A DNA stretch of 64,000 nucleotides from contig NZ_BQUV01000001.1 in the NCBI RefSeq assembly GCF_022835695.1, positions 678,641 to 742,640 of the forward strand. Direction: 5' to 3'. Each line of letters starts with the position of its first letter. The first letter of the stretch is position 1. Below are positions 37,280-46,612 of the stretch, in pieces. The notes beneath the pieces are model-generated. The model was not told the DNA's origin. It was given only the letters and a program-made list of their open reading frames with translations, and made no database searches. This DNA comes from Bradyrhizobium sp. Ce-3. Lineage in GTDB: Bacteria > Pseudomonadota > Alphaproteobacteria > Rhizobiales > Xanthobacteraceae. Both the position numbers and the translations under genes were made by a program.

Positions 37280-37474
37280 ATGAAGAAGGACGACGTCACG
37301 TGCCCACGCTGCGGGGCCGGGTTCCGGCGCCTTGAGTTGACGTCCGGCTCAGGTAGCAAGGGCGAGTATCGCTGCCCGGTCTGCGAGACGACGCTCGAGC
37401 AGTTCGGTGGTGACAAGCTCGTCGCCTACCGCCTGACCATCCAGCCTTCAATTCGCGGCTTGAAAACCGGATAG
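37280..37474 (+). CDS. small zinc-ribbon protein of unknown function
   Basis: 64 residues from the ATG at 37280, with GGGGTGAG upstream; an in-frame ATG at 37250 would add ten residues. Two CxxC pairs (TCPRCG near residue 8 and RCPVCE near 32) predict a rubredoxin-like or zinc-ribbon knuckle. The C-terminus (VAYRLTIQPS) is not cysteine-rich. It converges on cobF with 36 bases between. I do not recognise a specific family. Confidence 0.6.
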   Translation: MKKDDVTCPRCGAGFRRLELTSGSGSKGEYRCPVCETTLEQFGGDKLVAYRLTIQPSIRGLKTG

Positions 37475-37510
37475 CCCCTGCCGCGCGGATCGCCGATCGC
37501 TGGATCACGA

Positions 37511-38251
37511 TCACCGCTTGAGGACATAGCTGTCCATGATCCAGCCGTGCCGCTCGCGCGCATCGCGGCGCGCGGCGACGATGCGGGGCCCGACCTCGGC
37601 CAGCTCCCCCGCCATGATGATCTGATCGGGCATGCCGAGATAAGCGCCCCACCAGATTTGAATCCCGGCAGGATCCAGCGTCTGGAAGGCGGCGCCGCCG
37701 TCGAGCATCACGACAACGGTATCCACGCCGGAAGGCCAGCCGCCCTCGCGCAGTCGCCGGCCTGTCGTGACCAGGAACGGCTCACCGATCTCGTTGAGCG
37801 GCAGCGCATGCGCCGCGCACAGCGCCTGGATCGACGTGATGCCCGGGATCACCTCGATCGATGGCTGCGGATCAAGCCGTTGCGCGATCCGCAGGCTCGA
37901 ATCGTAGAGCGAGGGATCGCCCCAAATCAGCAGCGCGACGCGCCCCTCCCCGCCGAGATGGCGCGCGATTTCTCGCGACCAGGTCGCGGCGATCGCATCA
38001 TGCCAATCGTCCACGCCCTTGCGATAGTCCTCCTCGCCGGCGTCACGCACCGGCAGGTCGAACTCGGCGATGCGCGTGCGGTCTTGGCTCAGCGCTTGCG
38101 CGCAGATCGTCCGGCGCAGTTCGGCGAGGTCCGACTTCGCGGTGCCCTTGCGCGGGATCAGGATCAAATCGGCGGCATTGATGGCGGCGATCGCCGCAAG
38201 CGTGAGCTGCCGCGGATCACCACAACCGATACCGATCAGGGAAAGCTTCAT
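37511..38251 (-). CDS. cobF: precorrin-6A synthase (deacetylating)
   Basis: 246 residues from the ATG at 38251. Methylates C-1 of precorrin-5 with loss of acetate, a step specific to the aerobic pathway. SAM methyltransferase (tetrapyrrole methylase) fold with IGIGCGDPRQLT at the start, LIWGDPSLYDSS near 113 and VIPGITSIQAL near 140. It follows cobA by seven bases and is the last gene of the minus-strand cob operon. Confidence 0.92.
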   Translation of the reverse strand: MKLSLIGIGCGDPRQLTLAAIAAINAADLILIPRKGTAKSDLAELRRTICAQALSQDRTRIAEFDLPVRDAGEEDYRKGVDDWHDAIAATWSREIARHLGGEGRVALLIWGDPSLYDSSLRIAQRLDPQPSIEVIPGITSIQALCAAHALPLNEIGEPFLVTTGRRLREGGWPSGVDTVVVMLDGGAAFQTLDPAGIQIWWGAYLGMPDQIIMAGELAEVGPRIVAARRDARERHGWIMDSYVLKR

Positions 38252-38258
38252 GGCCGCG

Positions 38259-38987
38259 TCAACCTTGCTCCGGCGCCAGCGCACCGAACAGGATGACCGC
38301 AGCCGCCGTGGCCGCGCCGGCATCGGTGAGCCGTTCGGCGAGCTCTGCGATCGTGGTGCGAACGAGCCGCTCGTCGATATGGCCGAGCGACTCCGCCAGC
38401 AATGCAGGCGTGTCGGGGGCGAGGCCATGCGCGATCAGCCCTGCGGCCAGGGCCGGAAACGTGCGGCGCCCCATATAGACGACGGTGGTCGCTTCGGGAT
38501 CGGCCAGCGCCGCCCAATTCAGATCCGCGGGCAGTTCGCCGGTGACGTCGGCGCCGGTGACGAACTGGACCCGGCGCGAGGTCAGCCGCCGCGTCAGCGG
38601 AATGCCGGCCTGCGCCGCGGCGACCGACGCCGAGGTCACGCCGGGAATGATCTCGTAGCCGATGCCGGCCGCGCGCAGCGCTTCGATCTCCTCTTCGAGC
38701 CGACCAAAAATGCCGGCATCGCCGGATTTCAGGCGCACCACCCGCACGCCGGTTGCCGCATAATCGACCAGCAGCCGGCTGACATGATGCTGCCGCGCCG
38801 AGAGGCGGCCGGCGCGCTTGCCGACCGCGACAAGATTGGCGCCGGGGCGCGCCAGATCGAGGATCGCGCCGGAGGCAAGATCATCGTACAGCACCACGTC
38901 GGCGTCACGCAGCCGCGCGGCGCCCTTCATGGTCAGGAGCTCGGGATCGCCGGGGCCGGCCGAGACGAAGGAGACTATTCCGCTCAC
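38259..38987 (-). CDS. cobA: uroporphyrinogen-III C-methyltransferase
   Basis: 242 residues from a GTG at 38987 that overlaps the cobB stop as GTGA. Makes precorrin-2 by two methylations and so opens the corrin branch. Motifs: VSAGPGDPELLTMKGARL-like start (SAGPGDPELLT), VRLKSGDAGIFGR near 80, IIPGVTSASVAAAQAGIPLT near 110 and VVYMGRR near 165. It is a single-domain SUMT, not a CysG fusion. No siroheme gene is nearby, supporting a cobalamin role. Confidence 0.94.
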   Translation of the reverse strand: MSGIVSFVSAGPGDPELLTMKGAARLRDADVVLYDDLASGAILDLARPGANLVAVGKRAGRLSARQHHVSRLLVDYAATGVRVVRLKSGDAGIFGRLEEEIEALRAAGIGYEIIPGVTSASVAAAQAGIPLTRRLTSRRVQFVTGADVTGELPADLNWAALADPEATTVVYMGRRTFPALAAGLIAHGLAPDTPALLAESLGHIDERLVRTTIAELAERLTDAGAATAAAVILFGALAPEQG

Positions 38988-40294
38988 CGATCCTCCGCAA
39001 TCAGATGGAAGAATGTACCCGTCGCATTGCCGCGCCGCGATCCGGTCTCCGCGACGATCGCGCCGGTTGCATCGCGCACCACCGCGAGCGGCGTGTCCGG
39101 CTGGGCGATGATGGTCGAATAGTGAAACTCGTGGCCGCGCAGGCGCGCGCCGGGGCCGTGCCCGGGCATCGCAGCGGCAAGCTCGGCGAGCCGATAGCCC
39201 AGATGCATGCGGCGCTTGGCATAGCTGGTTTCGAGGCCGAGCAATCCCGCCATCGCATGGCGCACACCGTCGGCATCGGTCAGCGCTGTCCCCAGCACCA
39301 TGTAGCCGCCGCACTCGCCATGCACCGGCTTCGCCTCGGCGAAGGTGCGCAACCCGCCGAGGAAGCGCCTGTTCGCGGCAAGCCGGCCGGCGTGCAGTTC
39401 CGGATAGCCGCCGGGCAGCCAGCACACATCGGCGTCCGCGATGGGCCCCTCATCCGCGAGCGGCGAGAACGTCATGATCTCGGCGCCGGCCGCGCGCCAG
39501 GCTTCCAGCATGTGCGGATAGACGAACGAGAATGCAGCATCGCGCGCGAGCGCGATGCGCTGGCCGGGCGGCCTGATGTCGAGGGCGCGCACGGCTGATT
39601 GCGGCGACCAGGCGCGTGCAGATTGCCGCACGGCGTCGAGATCGACATGCTCGGCAACGAAGCGCGCGGCCTCATTGATCAGACCGTCGATTTGGGCCTG
39701 CTCTTCGGCCTGCACCAGGCCGAGATGCCGTTTCGGCAAAGCGATCTCGGCATGGCGCGGCAGCGCACCCAGCACCGCGATACCCGCGCCCGCCATGGCG
39801 TCGCGCACCAATGCTTCGTGGCGCGGACTGGCGACGCGGTTGAGCACGACGCCCGCAAGTCGCACGCCGGCCCGGAAATCGCGCAGTCCCGCCGCGACCG
39901 CCGCCGCGGTCTGGGCCTGGCCGGAGGGATCGATCACCAGCAGCACCGGCCATCCCATCATCTCGGCAAGATCGGCGGTGGCGCCGGTGCCGGAGACGCC
40001 GCGCGCGGCGACGCCGTCGAACAAGCCCATCGAGCCTTCGGCCAGCACCAGATCGGCGTCCGCGCCACGGCTCGCCAGATGCGCGATCGCATCTGATGCC
40101 ATCGCCCAGCTATCGACGTTGACGGATGCGCGTCCCGTTGCGACTGCGTGAAAGGCAGGATCGATGTAGTCCGGCCCGCTCTTCAGGCATTGCACTTTGA
40201 GCCCGCGATTGCGATAGGCGCGTGCCAACGCCAGCGTCAGCGTCGTCTTGCCGACGCCGGATGCCGGCGCTGAGATCACCAGCCCCGCGGTCAT
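38984..40294 (-). CDS. cobB: cobyrinate (hydrogenobyrinate) a,c-diamide synthase
   Basis: 436 residues. ATP- and glutamine-dependent amidation of the a and c side chains. The N-terminal dethiobiotin-synthetase-like domain has P-loop [11 protein letters not shown] near residue 10; the C-terminal glutamine amidotransferase domain has the nucleophile in [11 protein letters not shown] near 327 and a late GHEFHYST. Starts with ATGA over the cobM stop and ends with GTGA into cobA. Confidence 0.95.
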   Translation of the reverse strand: MTAGLVISAPASGVGKTTLTLALARAYRNRGLKVQCLKSGPDYIDPAFHAVATGRASVNVDSWAMASDAIAHLASRGADADLVLAEGSMGLFDGVAARGVSGTGATADLAEMMGWPVLLVIDPSGQAQTAAAVAAGLRDFRAGVRLAGVVLNRVASPRHEALVRDAMAGAGIAVLGALPRHAEIALPKRHLGLVQAEEQAQIDGLINEAARFVAEHVDLDAVRQSARAWSPQSAVRALDIRPPGQRIALARDAAFSFVYPHMLEAWRAAGAEIMTFSPLADEGPIADADVCWLPGGYPELHAGRLAANRRFLGGLRTFAEAKPVHGECGGYMVLGTALTDADGVRHAMAGLLGLETSYAKRRMHLGYRLAELAAAMPGHGPGARLRGHEFHYSTIIAQPDTPLAVVRDATGAIVAETGSRRGNATGTFFHLIAEDR

Positions 40295-41088
40295 TGCGAT
40301 GATCCCGGCGATGATCCCGGAAAGCGCGGCTCCGCTCCCACCGGACGGTAGCGGCGATCATAGTCGGCCGCATAGAGGCGGCTTTCGGCGAATTCGCCGG
40401 CACCGAGCGTCTTGCCGACCAGGATCAGCGCGGTGCGCTCGAGCTCAGGTCCGATCGCAGCGTCGAGCGTCGCAAGCGTGGCGCGCACGATGCGCTGATC
40501 CGGCCAGCTCGCGCGCCAGACGATCGCCACCGGACAATCCGCCCCATAATGCGGCGTCAGCTCGGCGATGACCTTGTCGAGCAGATGGATCGAAAGATGG
40601 ATCGCGAGCACCGCGCCGGTCGCGGCAAACGCCGCGAGCGTCTCGCCATCAGGCATCGCGCTCGCGCGGCCCGGCGTGCGCGTCAGCACCACCGATTGCG
40701 CAAGGCCGGGCAACGTCAGCTCGGCCTCGAGCGCCGCCGCGGCCGCCGAAAACGCCGGCACGCCCGGTGTCACCGAATATGGAATCTGCAACGCGCGCAG
40801 CCGGCGCAGCTGTTCCCCCATCGCCGACCAGATCGATAGATCGCCCGAATGCAGCCGCGCGACGTCCTTGCCCTCGGCATGCGCCGCAGCGATCTCGGCG
40901 ATGATCTCGTCGAGCGACAGCGGCGCCGTATTCACGATCCGCGCGTCCTTCGGGCAATGCGCCAGCACGCCCGCGGGCACCAGCGATCCCGCATAGAGAC
41001 AGACCGGGCACGAGGCGATCAGATCGCGCCCGCGCAGGGTCAGGAGATCGGCCGCGCCTGGTCCTGCGCCGATGAAATGCACCGTCAT
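40291..41088 (-). CDS. cobM: precorrin-4 C11-methyltransferase
   Basis: 265 residues. SAM-dependent methylation at C-11. Motifs: [17 protein letters not shown] at the N-terminus, CLYAGSLVP near 31, [12 protein letters not shown] near 76 and [13 protein letters not shown] near 105. Its ATG shares ATGA with the cobE stop. Confidence 0.95.
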   Translation of the reverse strand: MTVHFIGAGPGAADLLTLRGRDLIASCPVCLYAGSLVPAGVLAHCPKDARIVNTAPLSLDEIIAEIAAAHAEGKDVARLHSGDLSIWSAMGEQLRRLRALQIPYSVTPGVPAFSAAAAALEAELTLPGLAQSVVLTRTPGRASAMPDGETLAAFAATGAVLAIHLSIHLLDKVIAELTPHYGADCPVAIVWRASWPDQRIVRATLATLDAAIGPELERTALILVGKTLGAGEFAESRLYAADYDRRYRPVGAEPRFPGSSPGSSQ

Positions 41089-41453
41089 TCGCCGTCTCCT
41101 TCCGCGATCGCCGCAGTGGCCATCCGATCCTGGGACGTCGCCCTGACCGAAATCAGGCGCGCGCCGCGCCCGGCGGCTGCGACTGCGGCGGCTTCGGCGA
41201 CCGAGCCCGTCCCGAATCTGGCCTTGATGAACTCGGATTGTGTCGCGGTTTGCATCTCGGCCAGCCTTGCAGCGGAAATGCCCCGGATCGGCAACCCCAA
41301 TTCCCTTGCCAGCGCCTGCAATGCCAGCGCGTCCGCCTTGTCGCTCACCGTCGCAACCGCCGCAAGGCCGTTGGGCCCGCCGGCCGCGTCGAGCGCGTCG
41401 CGCAATGACGCGACAGAAGCGTTGCTCCTGAACCCGAGGCCCGCGACCTTCAT
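41085..41453 (-). CDS. cobE: CobE (CbiG C-terminal-like) cobalamin biosynthesis protein
   Basis: 122 residues from the ATG at 41453, overlapping the cobL stop as ATGA. Resembles the C-terminal domain of Cbi[12 protein letters not shown] at the start and a glycine/alanine-rich [12 protein letters not shown] near 90. CobE is needed in the aerobic pathway of Paracoccus/Pseudomonas but its exact chemistry is not settled. It stands alone here, not fused to CobM or CobL. Confidence 0.85.
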   Translation of the reverse strand: MKVAGLGFRSNASVASLRDALDAAGGPNGLAAVATVSDKADALALQALARELGLPIRGISAARLAEMQTATQSEFIKARFGTGSVAEAAAVAAAGRGARLISVRATSQDRMATAAIAEGDGE

Positions 41454-42631
41454 CGGACCACGCTCCATTGCACGATCGGCCGCGCCGCTTTCCAGGAGCG
41501 ATACCGGCCCAGCGACTCGCCGTGCGCGATCTCCACGCGCATCAGTTCGCCACCGCGGCGCTGATGCAGATCGGACAGCAGCGCCTCGGTCTCCAGCGTG
41601 ACGGCGTGCGCGACCAGCCGGGTTCCCGGTGCTATGCGCGACCAGATCGCGTCGAACATATCAGCATCGAGGCCGCCGCCGATGAACACCGCATCGGGCG
41701 CCGCAAGATCCGATAACGCAGCGGGCGCAGCGCCCTCGATGACCGCGATCCGGTGTTCCAAGCCGAAGCTCGCCGCATTGCTCCGGATGTTGGCGACGCG
41801 TTCGCCGCGGGCCTCGACCGCAATCGCCGTCCCGCCGCAGAGCGCCCATTCGATCGAGATCGAACCCGAGCCTGCGCCGACATCCCACAATCTCTCGCCG
41901 GGCCGCGGCGCAAGCGCCGACAGCGCCAGCGCGCGCACCGGCCGCTTTGTCAACTGCCCGTCATGCGCGAAGAGCGTGTCGGGAAGACCCGAGCTGCGCG
42001 CGATCCCGTGCCCGCCTCTCGCCTCCAGCGCAACCGTGACGAGGCTGTCGTCGGACTCGCCGGCATGATCATCAGCGCGGTGCTGCGTGACGAATTCGCG
42101 CGGCCCGCCAAGTGCGGACAGCGTCCACATCGCCGACGCCCCCCAGCCACGGTCCGTGAGCCAGCGCGCAAGATCGGACGCCGCCTTGCCGTCGCGCAGC
42201 AGGCAGATGATCCGGGCATCGCGCGAAAGATGCGGCAACAGCCGTTCGAACGGGGCGGCATGCAGGCCGAGGCAGATGACGTGCTCGAGCCGCCAGCCCA
42301 GCCGTGCCGCCACCAGCGAGAACGTCGATGGCGCGGAATGCGCGACCCACTCGCCGGCCTCAAGCTTCCCGACAAGGCTTCCGCCGGCGCCATGCCAGAA
42401 CGGATCGCCCGAGGCGAGCACCACGGTCGGACGACCGCGGCATTGAAGCACGATGTCCGCATCGAATGGCACCGGCCAGGCACGGCCGCGATCGGTGATG
42501 CCGGCCAGCGCGAGGTGCCGTTCGCCGCCGAAAACGGCTTCCGCTTCACCAAGCGCCTTTCGGCTTGCGTCGGAGAGCCCGGCAAGGCCATCTTCGCCGA
42601 GGCCGATGATGGTCAACCAGGGATTACCCAT
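41450..42631 (-). CDS. cobL: precorrin-6Y C5,15-methyltransferase (decarboxylating)
   Basis: 393 residues from the ATG at 42631; the frame continues upstream into cobK antisense. The N-terminal CbiE-like domain starts [13 protein letters not shown] and has [12 protein letters not shown] near 70; the C-terminal CbiT-like domain has [17 protein letters not shown] near 245. Methylates C-5 and C-15 and decarboxylates the C-12 acetate. Its start codon shares two bases with the start of cobK on the opposite strand. Confidence 0.94.
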   Translation of the reverse strand: MGNPWLTIIGLGEDGLAGLSDASRKALGEAEAVFGGERHLALAGITDRGRAWPVPFDADIVLQCRGRPTVVLASGDPFWHGAGGSLVGKLEAGEWVAHSAPSTFSLVAARLGWRLEHVICLGLHAAPFERLLPHLSRDARIICLLRDGKAASDLARWLTDRGWGASAMWTLSALGGPREFVTQHRADDHAGESDDSLVTVALEARGGHGIARSSGLPDTLFAHDGQLTKRPVRALALSALAPRPGERLWDVGAGSGSISIEWALCGGTAIAVEARGERVANIRSNAASFGLEHRIAVIEGAAPAALSDLAAPDAVFIGGGLDADMFDAIWSRIAPGTRLVAHAVTLETEALLSDLHQRRGGELMRVEIAHGESLGRYRSWKAARPIVQWSVVR

Positions 42632-43379
42632 GATGCGCGCCCTGATCCTGGGCGGAACGGCCGACGCCAATTCGCTTGCCGCGGCAATCGCGCGCGCGGG
42701 CATCGACGCGGTCTATTCCTATGGTGGACGCACCGCCACGCCTGCCGAACAACCGCTGCCGACGCGGATCGGCGGGTTCGGCGGCGTGAACGGCCTTGCC
42801 GATTATCTGCGCCGCGAAGCCATCACGCATCTGATCGATGCGACGCATCCCTTCGCGGCCGAGATGAGCCGCAACGCCATCGCGGCCTGTGCGCAAACCG
42901 CGACGCCGCTGCTCGCGCTCGAACGCGCGCCATGGGAGAAAACACCCGGCGATCGCTGGATCGAGGTCGCGGATGTCGTCTCGGCGGTCACGGCATTGCC
43001 GGAGACCAGCGCCAACGTGTTCCTCGCGATCGGCCGCCAGCATCTCGCGCCCTTCGGCACCCGGCCGCAGCATGCCTACACGTTGCGGTTCGTCGACCCG
43101 CCCGAGCAAGCGCTGCCATGGCCCGATGCCGAAATCATCGTCTCGCGCGGACCCTTCACGCTCGAAGGCGAGCTCGCAATGATGCGCGCGCGCGCCATCG
43201 AATGGATCGTCGCCCGCAATTCCGGCGGAGGTGGCGCGCGCGCCAAGATCGACGCCGCCCGCGCCCTTGGCCTTCCCGTCATCATGATCACGCGGCCACA
43301 TCTGCCCGACAGACCTCGGGTGGAACGCGTGAGCGACGTGATGGAATGGCTCGGTCATCGCACCTGCCTCGGCGCATAG
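42630..43379 (+). CDS. cobK: precorrin-6A reductase
   Basis: 249 residues from the ATG at 42630 (a second ATG at 42633 is equally placed after CCAGGGA). NADPH-dependent reduction of precorrin-6A to 6B (also written 6Y). Motifs: ALILGGTADANSLAAAI at the N-terminus, LIDATHPFAAEMSRNA near 68, and a C-terminal VARNSGGGGARAKIDAAR. It is the only gene of this block on the plus strand: head-to-head with cobL with overlapping start codons, and its last 25 bases overlap the end of cobJ. The ribosome-binding site therefore lies inside cobL. Confidence 0.93.
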   Translation: MMRALILGGTADANSLAAAIARAGIDAVYSYGGRTATPAEQPLPTRIGGFGGVNGLADYLRREAITHLIDATHPFAAEMSRNAIAACAQTATPLLALERAPWEKTPGDRWIEVADVVSAVTALPETSANVFLAIGRQHLAPFGTRPQHAYTLRFVDPPEQALPWPDAEIIVSRGPFTLEGELAMMRARAIEWIVARNSGGGGARAKIDAARALGLPVIMITRPHLPDRPRVERVSDVMEWLGHRTCLGA

Positions 43380-44089
43380 ACCCAGCGGCCGACCCGCCGC
43401 GTCGCCGAATTGCAGACGATCACCAGCGTCCGCATGTCGGCCATCTCGGGTCGCGCGTCGCGCAGTTCGATCGTCTCGATCCGCTGCTCGGGCGCACTGA
43501 CGGCGCGCGCGAATATCACGATGCGCTCGCCACAGCCCGCCTCGCGCAAGATCTCGAGCACGCGACCAAAGCCTTCCGGCCGGCTCGCTGAGCGCGGATT
43601 GTACATCGCGATGGCGAAATCGGCTTCGGCCGCGAGCCGCAGGCGCTTCTCGATCAGCGGCCATGGCTTGAGATTGTCGGAGAGGTTGATCGCGCAGAAA
43701 TCATGACCGAGCGGCGCGCCGGCACTCGCCGCCGCCGCCAGCATCGCCGTCACGCCGGGCAGCACGCGAACGGAGAGGTCATGCCATTGCGGCACGTCCT
43801 CCAGCGCCTCGAACACGGCGGAGGCCATCGCAAACACGCCCGGATCGCCCGACGACACTACCACGACGTGCCGACCTTCGGCCGCAAGCCGCAGCGCCTC
43901 GGCAGCGCGCTGCAATTCCACGCGATTGTCCGAAGGATGCAGCGTGAGCCCATCGCGCGGCGGCACGTGCGCCACATAGGGCGCATAGCCGACGATGTCG
44001 GTTGCCGCCGCGAGCGCAGCGGAGACTTCCGGCGTGATCAGCGCCTCGTCGCCCGGCCCAAGTCCCGCGATGGTCAGCGTGCCGCTCAT
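43355..44089 (-). CDS. cobJ: precorrin-3B C17-methyltransferase
   Basis: 244 residues from the ATG at 44089, overlapping the cobI stop (ATGA). Performs C-17 methylation and ring contraction. Motifs: IAGLGPGDEALITPEV at the start, VGYAPYVAHVP near 33, VVVSSGDPGVFAMASAVFEAL near 76 and MYNPRSASRPEGF near 167. Its 3-prime end overlaps antisense cobK, so continuing transcription into cobL must cross all of cobK. Confidence 0.95.
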   Translation of the reverse strand: MSGTLTIAGLGPGDEALITPEVSAALAAATDIVGYAPYVAHVPPRDGLTLHPSDNRVELQRAAEALRLAAEGRHVVVVSSGDPGVFAMASAVFEALEDVPQWHDLSVRVLPGVTAMLAAAASAGAPLGHDFCAINLSDNLKPWPLIEKRLRLAAEADFAIAMYNPRSASRPEGFGRVLEILREAGCGERIVIFARAVSAPEQRIETIELRDARPEMADMRTLVIVCNSATRRVGRWVYAPRQVR

Positions 44090-44817
44090 GGCGCCGCCTC
44101 CCTGCGCCGCCCTTGCCCGTGCACCAGCACGATCGCGAAATACGGAGCGTCGGCCTCGCCGAGATCCGCGAGGCGAGCGATCCGCTGATCCGGCATGGTG
44201 CCACGCTCGACCAGCCACGCGTCATCGAGACGGCCCGCAGCCGCGAGTGCCCGGCGAATCTTCGCCAGATTGCGCCCGGTCTTCATCACGACCAGCGCGT
44301 CGGAGCTGCGCATCCGTTGCGCGAGTTCAGCTTCCGGCAGCGTGCCCATCAGAACGGTGGTGACGTCGTCGGCAAGCGCGATCGGCTGGCCGACCGCATT
44401 CCAGCAACCGACCATGCCGGGAATGCCGGCGATCACCTCGATCTCGACACGTCCCTGCAGGCGCGCATGCAGATGCATGAACGAGCCGTAGAAATAGGGA
44501 TCGCCCTCGCACAGCACCACGACGTCGATCGCGCGCGCAAGCCGCGCCAGACGCTCGGCCCATTCGTCATAGAAGCCCGCGAGCAGCCGCACGTAGTCCG
44601 GGCTGTCGAAAGCAATCTCCGTGGTGACCGGATATTCCATCGGATATTCGCTGACGTCGGCGGCCAGCAATCCTTCGACGATGCGGCGCGCCTGCCCGAG
44701 CTGCCCCTTCTTGCGAAAATAGGCGACGTGCTTGGCGGCCCGCACCGTGCGGTCGGCGCGCACGCTCATCAGGTCGGGATCGCCAGGGCCGAGGCCACAG
44801 CAGATGATGCGTCCCAT
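44086..44817 (-). CDS. cobI: precorrin-2 C20-methyltransferase
   Basis: 243 residues from the ATG at 44817, two bases after the cobH stop. Methylates C-20 of precorrin-2. Motifs: IICCGLGPGDPDLMSVRA, VAYFRKKGQLGQAR near 32, VVLCEGDPYFYGSFMHL near 99 and VIAGIPGMVGCWNAVGQP near 125. Confidence 0.95.
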   Translation of the reverse strand: MGRIICCGLGPGDPDLMSVRADRTVRAAKHVAYFRKKGQLGQARRIVEGLLAADVSEYPMEYPVTTEIAFDSPDYVRLLAGFYDEWAERLARLARAIDVVVLCEGDPYFYGSFMHLHARLQGRVEIEVIAGIPGMVGCWNAVGQPIALADDVTTVLMGTLPEAELAQRMRSSDALVVMKTGRNLAKIRRALAAAGRLDDAWLVERGTMPDQRIARLADLGEADAPYFAIVLVHGQGRRREAAP

Positions 44818-44819
44818 CG

Positions 44820-45449
44820 CTATTCGCTCCGGCTCGCCAGCGCGTTGACCGCGGCGACCGTGATCGCCGAGCCACCGAGACGTCCCTCGACGGTCAGCGC
44901 CGGCACCGGCGGCGCCGCCATCAACGCCGCCTTGGACTCGGCGGCACCGACGAAGCCGACCGGACAGCCGATGATCGCCGCCGGCCGCGGGCAATCGGCG
45001 TCCTCCAGCATGTTGAGCAGATGGAACAGCGCCGTCGGCGCGTTGCCGATCGCGGCGATGGCACCAGCCAAATGCGGCCGCCACAGTTCGAGCGCGGCGG
45101 CCGAGCGCGTGTTGCGCATCGATTGCGCGAGCCCGGGCACCGCCGGATCGCCGAGCGTGCAGATCACGGCATTGCCGGCCGGCAGCCGGGCACGCGTAAT
45201 TCCTTCGGATACCATGCGCGCGTCGCAGAGGATCGGCGCGCCCTCCTGCAATGCGGCCCGTGCGCGCGCGGCCATGCCTGGCGTGAAGCGGACATGCGCT
45301 TCCAGGCCCACCATGCCCGCCGCATGGATCATGCGCACCACCACCGGCTCCTCGTCGGACGTGAAGCGTGCAAGATCGGCCTCCGACCGAATCGTCGCAA
45401 AGGACTGCCGATAGATCGCCGCACCATCGGTCTCATAGACGTGCGGCAT
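44820..45449 (-). CDS. cobH: precorrin-8X methylmutase
   Basis: 209 residues from the ATG at 45449 (TGATG with the cobG stop; an in-frame TTG lies one codon upstream). Moves the methyl group from C-11 to C-12 to give hydrogenobyrinate. The catalytic His is in VVRMIHAAGMVG near residue 42. IGNAPTALFHLLNML near 137 and IIGCPVGFVGAAESK near 160 are family signatures. Confidence 0.96.
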   Translation of the reverse strand: MPHVYETDGAAIYRQSFATIRSEADLARFTSDEEPVVVRMIHAAGMVGLEAHVRFTPGMAARARAALQEGAPILCDARMVSEGITRARLPAGNAVICTLGDPAVPGLAQSMRNTRSAAALELWRPHLAGAIAAIGNAPTALFHLLNMLEDADCPRPAAIIGCPVGFVGAAESKAALMAAPPVPALTVEGRLGGSAITVAAVNALASRSE

Positions 45450-46612
45450 CAACGGCCTCCCGTCAGCACGGAGGGATTGGCGACGAGGTCAGCGCTCATC
45501 AATCCACGCATCTCGGGCGCATCCCGGGTCGTGCCGCGTCGGATGAAGTCAAACCCATCGCTCGACGCAACGAGCGTGATATCGGCAGAGCCGGAATGGG
45601 CACAGCCCTTGGCGCAGCCGGAGACGTGAAGCCGGGCATCCGCCGGGACAAACGCTGCCAGCGCCGACGCCAGTGCGCGTGTATCGGCATACGCCTCGCG
45701 ACAGCGTGGAGCGCCGCTGCAAGCGTGTACGCGGAGCGCCGGATCATTGGGATCAGTGACGAGGTCCGCCCCACGAGGCATCTCAGGCATCCCCTCCGCC
45801 AGCACCATCCGCCACGGCGTCATGCGGAGAGCCTGCGTACAGCCGGCGAGATGACTGAGTGTCTGCAGCGTCAGTTGTCCGAAGGCCACACCAACCATCG
45901 CACCCGTCGGATACAGGCCGGGCACGGGATCCGCAGATCGGGCCACGGGCTCGGAATCGCCGCGAAGCGACGGCGGCAAGCTCGCACCGCCGGCAAGGTG
46001 AGCCGCCATCCGCCGCTTCTCGCCCTTCGCGCCGCCGGAGGCGACGAACCATTCGGCCAGCGCCAGCGCGACCTGCACGGCCTCGCTCCACGCGACGGAA
46101 AGCCCCGATCGCGCGCCATCGGCACGCACCAGCAGTTTTCCGTTGCGCGCACGCTCGATCCTGATATCCGCCGACGCGCCGGCCAACACCCGCGCGTTGC
46201 CATCATCGATCGCAAAGCCGAACTTGGTGGGAAGATCGAGCACCGCAGCGGCAAGCGCTCGCTCAAGCTCGGCGGCGAGCGCGCGCGTATCGTCATCGGC
46301 GGTCCAGAACGGCGTCACCAGAATGTTGCGCTGCGCCTCGATGTCCGCGCCCGCATCCAGCAATTCGAGTTCGGCCAGCCCCTCGATCAACGGTGGATGG
46401 CCTTCATCCCTGACGCCGCGAATCTGGAGATTGGCGCGGCTGGTGAGATCGATCAGGCCGTTGCCATATCGATCGGCCAGCTGCGCGATGCCCGCCGCCT
46501 GTGCCGCGTCCAGCCGCCCGCCGCGCGGCCGGATGCGCACCACGAGACCATCGCCCGACTGCATCGGCCGCAGTGCGCCGGGACACCAGCCCTTGATCGC
46601 GACCGCGCTCAT
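45449..46612 (-). CDS. cobG: precorrin-3B synthase
   Basis: 387 residues. Iron-sulfur, oxygen-dependent hydroxylation of precorrin-3A, the hallmark of aerobic cobalamin synthesis. Sulfite/nitrite-reductase-like repeats are visible (VVRIRPRGGRL near 24, SRANLQIRG near 58). The cluster ligands are in CSGAPRC near residue 300 and CAKGC near 338. Shares ATGA with the cobN stop. Presence of CobG, rather than CobZ or CbiX/K, fixes the aerobic route. Confidence 0.94.
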   Translation of the reverse strand: MSAVAIKGWCPGALRPMQSGDGLVVRIRPRGGRLDAAQAAGIAQLADRYGNGLIDLTSRANLQIRGVRDEGHPPLIEGLAELELLDAGADIEAQRNILVTPFWTADDDTRALAAELERALAAAVLDLPTKFGFAIDDGNARVLAGASADIRIERARNGKLLVRADGARSGLSVAWSEAVQVALALAEWFVASGGAKGEKRRMAAHLAGGASLPPSLRGDSEPVARSADPVPGLYPTGAMVGVAFGQLTLQTLSHLAGCTQALRMTPWRMVLAEGMPEMPRGADLVTDPNDPALRVHACSGAPRCREAYADTRALASALAAFVPADARLHVSGCAKGCAHSGSADITLVASSDGFDFIRRGTTRDAPEMRGLMSADLVANPSVLTGGR

